Source of the DNA: CAIWHR01 sp963713275
GTDB taxonomy: Bacteria > Pseudomonadota > Gammaproteobacteria > Burkholderiales > Casimicrobiaceae
NCBI GenBank assembly: GCA_963713275.1
Contig: CAVQLG010000009.1
Coordinates: forward strand, 186,001-250,000
Reading direction: 5' to 3'
DNA length: 64,000 nt
The translations under genes were made by a program, and so were the position numbers. The notes beneath the pieces were generated by a model. That model saw only the letters and a list, made by a program, of their open reading frames with translations. It made no database searches and was not told where the DNA came from. Positions 59,263 to 64,000 of this stretch are shown in pieces (the first letter of the stretch is position 1; each line of letters starts with the position of its first letter).

Positions 59263-61890
59263 TCAGAGCGCGGAACGCCGGGGCGCCGCCGCATCGACCG
59301 CGTGCACCGCGTCCTGGCCGGGCAAACCCCCGACGGGGCGTGCCCCGTCGCCGCCGGTGACCCCTTGCGGGCGCGTCTCCCGCATCTCGATGGGCAGGCG
59401 GACGCTTGGGGGACGCGAGACCGACTGCGCCACCAACGCCGCAGCCGCTTCTGCGCCGAGCGGATGGCCGAGCAGATAGCCCTGCCCTTTGCTGCATCCC
59501 ATCTCGACCAGGCGCGCGAGCTGCAGTTCCGTTTCGACGCCTTCGGCGACAACGTCCTTGCCCAGCGTGCGGCACAGCGACAGCATCGTCGCCACCACCG
59601 CTTCGCCCTGCGCACTCACGCCGAGGGCGCTGATGAACGAGCGATCGATCTTGATCTCGTCGATGGGCAACGTGTGCAGCACGCTGAACGACGAGTACCC
59701 CGTGCCGAAATCGTCGATGCTGATGCCCACCCCGAGCTCGCGCAACTCGTGCAGGTGCGGGATGGCGAACGACCGCTGTTCGATGAGGATGCTCTCCGTC
59801 ACTTCGATGACGACCTGGCCCGCGTCCACACCGGTCGCCTCGAGCGCGCGCCGCACCAGCGCCGGGAAGTCGGGCTGGGCGAGCTGCAACCCGGACACGT
59901 TCACGTGCATCGCAAGGCGGGTGCAGGCCGCGTGCTCGTCGCGCCAGCGGGCGAGTGTCTGGCACGCGGCCCGCAGCGCCCACTCCCCGAGCGCCACGAT
60001 GAGCCCGGTTTCCTCGGCGATCCGGATGAACGTGTCAGCGGCGACGTTGCCGCACTGCGGGTGTTTCCAGCGCGCGAGCGCCTCGAACCCGATGAGGGTG
60101 CGCGTCGCGCAGTCGAAGATGGGCTGGTAGGCGAGTCCGAGCTCCCCGCACCTGACGGCGCGACGCAGCTCTCCCTCGAGCCACAGGCGATTGGAGACCT
60201 CCGCGTGCAGCACGCTGTCGAAAATCGCGTGCTGGGCCCTGCCCCGCTCCTTCGCGCGATACATCGCCGCGTCAGCGTCGCGCATCACCTGCTCGGAGGA
60301 GTCGTATCCGAACGCGCTGGTCGTGATCCCGATGCTTGCACTGGTCGAGATGGGAACGCCGTTCACCTGGATCGGCTCGGCGATGAGGCGTTGCAGCCGC
60401 TCGGCAAGTGGCACCGCCTCCCGATCGGCCAGGGCATCGCGCAGCAACACGGCGAACTCGTCGCCCCCGAACCGGGCCAGGAGATCGGCGGGGCGCAGAT
60501 GCGCCGCGATCCGTCGCGCAACGCTCTGCAGCAACGCGTCTCCGGCGCCGTGGCCGAGGCTGTCGTTGACGAGCTTGAAGCGGTCGAAATCGAGAAACAG
60601 CACCGCGAACCGGCGCTCCGGGTGCCTCGCCGTCGCCGCAACCGCCTTGCCGAGCTCCTCCATGAAACAGTCGCGGTTTAGGAGGCCGGTGAGGCCGTCG
60701 CGGGTGGCGATGTAGTGCAGGCGCGCCTCGGCGCGCCGCCGCGCCGTGATGTCCTGTAACTGCAGGATGACGCAGTGCGAAAGCGGTGCCCGGGCCGCGA
60801 ACAGCGAGCCGCTCACCGATGCCCACACCTCCACGCCCGAGGCGTGCCGGCACCGCAGCTCGGTGACGAAGGCGTCTTCTTCGCCGTCAGCGAGGCTGCG
60901 GACCTCGGCGTGCAGCGCCTTGACCGCTTCGGGGTCGAAGATGTCGTCGAGCAGGGCGTCGGCAAGGCCCTCGACGTCGCGTCCGAGCAGCCGCGCAAGC
61001 GCGGGGTTCGCCTGCAGGATCTGCCCCGTCATGGTGACGAGCACCATGCCCACCGCGGCGTGGGTGAACGCGCTTTGGAAGCGATCGTCGCTGGCCCGCA
61101 GTTCCTCCAGGTGACGCGCCGACTCGGCCGCCGCGCGCTCGGCGTCGGCGAGCCGATCGGCCCGCAACTGCTCGCGCTCCTCGGCGCGACGGAAATACAT
61201 GTGCAGCACCGACGCGAACACCGCGATCAGCGGCACCGCGGCGAGCAGGACCGACACGCCGATCTCGGCGAGCCCCGCCCGGAGCAACACCGCGACCGAA
61301 GCGCTCGCCACGTAGACGAGTCCCAGCCACGCATGCTCGCGCAGCGTGGCGAGCGGCCGCAGCGGCTCGCGCCGCTTGAGCTTGATGAGCGACGCCATCA
61401 GCAGCGTGTTCGTCACGAAGTAGAGCACGGCGAAGACGAGCAGCAGAACGTGCCGGGCCTGGGCACCGAGGGCGATGGTTGCCGGCACGTGGGCCTGCGC
61501 AAGGCTGAATGCCGTGCCGCAGGCGTTCATCGCGAGCGCCGCTATCGCGGGGCTGCCGAGCCGGCTCGTCCAGCGCGTGGACGTGCGCCAGGAGATGGCG
61601 CCCGCTTCCACGGCGGCGCCGATAGTCGCCGCCGCCGGGCCGAGCTGAAGCAGCAGCAGGAAGAGGACCAGTTCGGCCGCGCCGCAGGAGGTCTTCGACC
61701 CGGGCAGGCGCACCGGGAACATTCCCGCGAGCGCCGCGAACACCGCGCCGAATGCGAGTTCGAGCAGCACATGGGGCGGCTCCCGCGCCATCGACCCAAG
61801 CGACGACGCCAGCACGAGCGCGCCGAGCCCGGTGACGACCCACCAGTATGCCCGGGCCTCGGCCGTGTAGTCGTGCATGTCCAGGCGCAT
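59263..61890 (-). CDS. Membrane PAS-GGDEF-EAL protein
   Basis: 875 residues from ATG 61890 (MRLDMHDYTAEARAYW); further in-frame starts lie at 62,004 and 61,878. Seven or eight hydrophobic segments fill residues 15-250 (for example VLLLVFAVLYFVTNTLLMAS), an integral sensor domain of MASE-like type that I cannot name. A PAS domain, then GGDEF with RFGGDEFAVLL and an RxxD inhibitory site (RPAD), and EAL with FEALARW, IEVTESI, DDFGTGYSSF, DEIKIDRSF and AEGVETE. All catalytic motifs are present, so cyclase and phosphodiesterase functions are both possible. The gene is intact. Confidence 0.88.
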   Translation of the reverse strand: MRLDMHDYTAEARAYWWVVTGLGALVLASSLGSMAREPPHVLLELAFGAVFAALAGMFPVRLPGSKTSCGAAELVLFLLLLQLGPAAATIGAAVEAGAISWRTSTRWTSRLGSPAIAALAMNACGTAFSLAQAHVPATIALGAQARHVLLLVFAVLYFVTNTLLMASLIKLKRREPLRPLATLREHAWLGLVYVASASVAVLLRAGLAEIGVSVLLAAVPLIAVFASVLHMYFRRAEEREQLRADRLADAERAAAESARHLEELRASDDRFQSAFTHAAVGMVLVTMTGQILQANPALARLLGRDVEGLADALLDDIFDPEAVKALHAEVRSLADGEEDAFVTELRCRHASGVEVWASVSGSLFAARAPLSHCVILQLQDITARRRAEARLHYIATRDGLTGLLNRDCFMEELGKAVAATARHPERRFAVLFLDFDRFKLVNDSLGHGAGDALLQSVARRIAAHLRPADLLARFGGDEFAVLLRDALADREAVPLAERLQRLIAEPIQVNGVPISTSASIGITTSAFGYDSSEQVMRDADAAMYRAKERGRAQHAIFDSVLHAEVSNRLWLEGELRRAVRCGELGLAYQPIFDCATRTLIGFEALARWKHPQCGNVAADTFIRIAEETGLIVALGEWALRAACQTLARWRDEHAACTRLAMHVNVSGLQLAQPDFPALVRRALEATGVDAGQVVIEVTESILIEQRSFAIPHLHELRELGVGISIDDFGTGYSSFSVLHTLPIDEIKIDRSFISALGVSAQGEAVVATMLSLCRTLGKDVVAEGVETELQLARLVEMGCSKGQGYLLGHPLGAEAAAALVAQSVSRPPSVRLPIEMRETRPQGVTGGDGARPVGGLPGQDAVHAVDAAAPRRSAL

Positions 61891-62193
61891 GAGCCGGTGC
61901 TCAGAAGGATGCGTGAAACGCCCGACCGGGGGACTCCGGTGGCACCGGAAACGCGCAGCGGCCCGCGGCAGAGCGATCCGCTCGCGGGGCGTTGCGCCGC
62001 CCATGCGGCGTGCGCGGACCTCGGAACACGGCTGGAGGCATGGCTGACCCGCGAGTCATTCCCGACGCCGGAGCGCGAAGCGGCCCACCTTCGTACCGGT
62101 CTTCGTTGCATGGCCCCACCGGTGCCGCGAGCTCGGCCGGATCGGTGCGCGCTCCTCACTCGACTCGCCACGAGGGCATACGCCCGGCGCCTC
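61891..62193. other. About 300-base gap, nothing recognised
   Basis: The stretch between the protease stop and the EAL-protein start has no supported gene and no clear hairpin with a T-run. It should hold the promoter of the EAL protein, but no consensus stands out. Confidence 0.4.
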
Positions 62194-64000
62194 CTAGGGT
62201 TCGTCCGTGAAGGCGGGGTCGGTGGACGCGCTGTGGACCGCGAGATCGGACTCGGACAGCGCGATGCCTTCGGACAACGCGATGCCTTCGGATAGCGCCA
62301 TCCCCTCCGAGAGCGCCATCCCCTCCGACAGCGCCATCCCCTCCGACAGCGCCATTCCCTCCGAGAGCGCGATGCCTTCCGAGAGCGCGATGCCTTCCGA
62401 CAGTGCGATGCCCTGAGTCAGCGAGAGCCCGCGGCCGTTCGCCAGCATGCTCGCCAGGGCAGCGACCGGCGAGAAGACGCCGGTGCCACGCAAGTAGCTG
62501 CTCGACCCCGCGGCGCCGTCGGCCAGAACCACCATCGGCGTCAGGTACAACCGGTCGGGGGGAGTCGTCTCCACCGCGTAGCTCATGAACGTGTCGGCGG
62601 GTGCCACGTTCCAGTATACGGGAAGCCCCTTGCGAACCCACCGGCCAGCCCAGACCATGCCCGGGTCGTACATCGCCTGATACTGCTGGAACAAGGCCGA
62701 ACCGGTCACCAGCGAGGTGCCTCCCGCGAACACGATCTGGCTCCAGCTCCAGGTCTCGCCGTTGAGGTGCTCGGTGGGCTGCGGCAACGCTTTCCCCGGC
62801 GCGACGAGACTGTCTCCGGGTTTGAGCGCGCCCCCGGCTGCAGCGCTGCGCACATCCTTCCGCAGCGCGGCGGCCAGGCGCACGGCGCCGTTGACGTTCA
62901 ATGCCCCGGCGCCCTGCTCCATCAGACTCGCGCCCGACAGCGGCTGCGCAGTGTACTGCAGGATCGCCTTGACCAGCGGCGGGGTGAGGCCCGGGTTCGC
63001 CTGCAGCATCAGCGCAACCGCCCCGGCGACGACCGGCGCCGCGACCGACGTGCCGGAGAGCTGCATCAGGCCGTTGGTCTTCGTTGCCTTGTAGCCGAGC
63101 ACCTGCAGGTCGGGATCGCGTTCGACGATCGCGTTGCGCGGACTGCCCGCTTTCGACATGGCGCCGACGATGCGATTGCCCGGCGCGACGAGATCCGGCT
63201 TGAGCAGATTGTCGGCGTGGATGCTGTCGGACGACGCGTCATACCACGCGCCACGGGTCGGTCCGCGCGAACTGAAGCCATTCACCACGTCGTCGGAGCG
63301 ACCCATCGTGTCGCGGGTGTTGAGCGAGCCGACGGTGATGACCGAAGGATCGTGACCTGGCGAGGTGATCGTGCCGAACTGCGCACTGCCGTCTGCGTTC
63401 TTGCCGTAGTTGCCGGCCGCCACGACCACGGTGATTCCGGCGGCCGTGGCGCTGCGCACGGCACGGCACAGCGGATCGGTCCGGAAGGATTCGGTGGAGT
63501 CGGCCGCGAGGCTCATGTTGAGAACCCGGATTCCGTACTCCTTGCCGTGAAAGATCACCCAGTCGATGCCGGCGAGCACGTCACCGATGTTGCCCACGCC
63601 GGTCGCGTCCAGCACCTTGACGTCGAAGAGCGTGGCCGCCGGAGCAACGCCCGTCGAGTCGGGTGCGCCCTTCGCTGCCCGGCCGGCGGCGACGGAAGCA
63701 ACGTGCGTGCCGTGTCCGTAGCGGTCCCGATTGGACAGCGCCGAGGTGTCGATCGTCGCCTCGCGCTCAACCTGGCTCGCGCTGCCGGGGTAGTAGAAGG
63801 GACTCTGGTCGGTGCCCAGTTTGGACGTCGGCACACTCGCGTTCGCGGAGTCGCTCGCCCGTGCGAGGTCGACCCTCCTCGCGACCCGGACGGTTCCGCC
63901 GTCGCTCGCCAGGAACGCGTCGTGCCGGGAATCGATGCCCGAATCCAGGATCGCGATACCGACCCCTGCGCCATCGTAGGCAACGTCACCGCTCGCGCTC
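62194..64000 (-). CDS. Subtilisin-like (S8) serine protease, partial, with GIALSE repeats
   Basis: The gene enters from beyond the window (its 5' end is missing) and ends at 62,194. The catalytic triad is complete: Asp in IAILDSGIDSRHD, His in YGHGTHVASVAAG, Ser in LSGTSVAAPVVAGAV; the oxyanion Asn is in VVAAGNYG. After the protease domain comes a beta-rich region of about 150 residues (WSWSQIVFAGGTSLVTGSAL), then nine six-residue repeats G-[IM]-A-L-S-E and a short acidic tail. The fold suggests an exported protease. The tail repeats have no recognised role; they could be an amphipathic anchor or a repeat-expanded tail. Confidence 0.88.
   Translation of the reverse strand, partial: SASGDVAYDGAGVGIAILDSGIDSRHDAFLASDGGTVRVARRVDLARASDSANASVPTSKLGTDQSPFYYPGSASQVEREATIDTSALSNRDRYGHGTHVASVAAGRAAKGAPDSTGVAPAATLFDVKVLDATGVGNIGDVLAGIDWVIFHGKEYGIRVLNMSLAADSTESFRTDPLCRAVRSATAAGITVVVAAGNYGKNADGSAQFGTITSPGHDPSVITVGSLNTRDTMGRSDDVVNGFSSRGPTRGAWYDASSDSIHADNLLKPDLVAPGNRIVGAMSKAGSPRNAIVERDPDLQVLGYKATKTNGLMQLSGTSVAAPVVAGAVALMLQANPGLTPPLVKAILQYTAQPLSGASLMEQGAGALNVNGAVRLAAALRKDVRSAAAGGALKPGDSLVAPGKALPQPTEHLNGETWSWSQIVFAGGTSLVTGSALFQQYQAMYDPGMVWAGRWVRKGLPVYWNVAPADTFMSYAVETTPPDRLYLTPMVVLADGAAGSSSYLRGTGVFSPVAALASMLANGRGLSLTQGIALSEGIALSEGIALSEGMALSEGMALSEGMALSEGMALSEGIALSEGIALSESDLAVHSASTDPAFTDEP
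62255..62416 (-). repeat. Nine tandem 18-bp repeats in the protease gene
   Basis: Units of the type GACAGCGCGATGCCTTCG occupy 62,255-62,416 with no gaps. They fall into two sequence classes (GATGCCTTC and CATCCCCTCC), which encode G-M-A-L-S-E or G-I-A-L-S-E on the minus strand. The regular length of 18 keeps the frame, so copy number can change without breaking the gene. Confidence 0.92.

Noticed and set aside
62255..62416. Regular short repeats as a CRISPR array
   Set aside because: The units are contiguous without spacers and encode a periodic protein tail.

Overview
This window is high-GC DNA from a Gram-negative bacterium. It has type I secretion, lipoproteins, RND/TolC-type outer-membrane parts, sigma-54 promoter architecture, several c-di-GMP enzymes and an IPTL-CTERM-type sorting tail. 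I infer a betaproteobacterium (Rhodocyclales/Burkholderiales-like); no rRNA, tRNA or other marker here proves it.

Layout. 0-13.4 kb is a signalling block. It holds an HD-GYP protein and a GGDEF*/EAL protein; a leftward operon of a membrane sensor, a sensor-MFS fusion and a periplasmic substrate-binding protein; and a rightward operon of an alpha/beta hydrolase, a histidine-phosphatase-fold protein and a large hybrid histidine kinase. 13.4-21.6 kb is a mobile region. Two nearly identical IS copies (IS1634-like, about 1.88 kb) in the same orientation bracket a surface-protein locus (IPTL-CTERM protein plus a collagen-like protein with two perfect 498-bp repeats), whose 3' end is replaced by a truncated foreign transposase. 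21.6-30.3 kb holds a MazE-like relic, a type I secretion operon (ABC, HlyD, TolC, plus a lipoprotein cyclophilin), a MntA/HepT toxin-antitoxin pair, and the scar of a second copy of the secretion operon. 30.3-41.8 kb is one giant leftward adhesin gene. It has an N-terminal putative thioester domain, SdrD-B/GEVED/DUF11-like modules repeated in three about 1.7-kb units, and a propeller-like C-terminus. A consensus sigma-54 promoter lies upstream. 42.5-55.3 kb is a three-module NRPS with a terminal thioesterase, truncated in its first condensation domain, with an Sfp-type phosphopantetheinyl transferase and relics of a second NRPS/Sfp unit next to an IS4 relic. 55.4-64 kb has two multi-domain GGDEF/EAL proteins and a partial subtilisin-like protease.

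How the parts may work together (inference): four c-di-GMP enzymes, a dedicated type I exporter and a giant repetitive adhesin suggest control of attachment or biofilm matrix. The cyclophilin could help fold proline-rich exported modules. The NRPS with its Sfp would make a three-residue-or-longer peptide.

Caution on quality: many large genes (HD-GYP, sensor-MFS, ABC, TolC, cyclophilin, adhesin, NRPS) are broken by single-base indels with protein homology continuing in another frame, while others of similar size (hybrid kinase, HlyD, transposases, 59-62 kb EAL gene, protease) are intact. I annotated whole genes across such breaks and marked them; sequencing or assembly error is a serious explanation.
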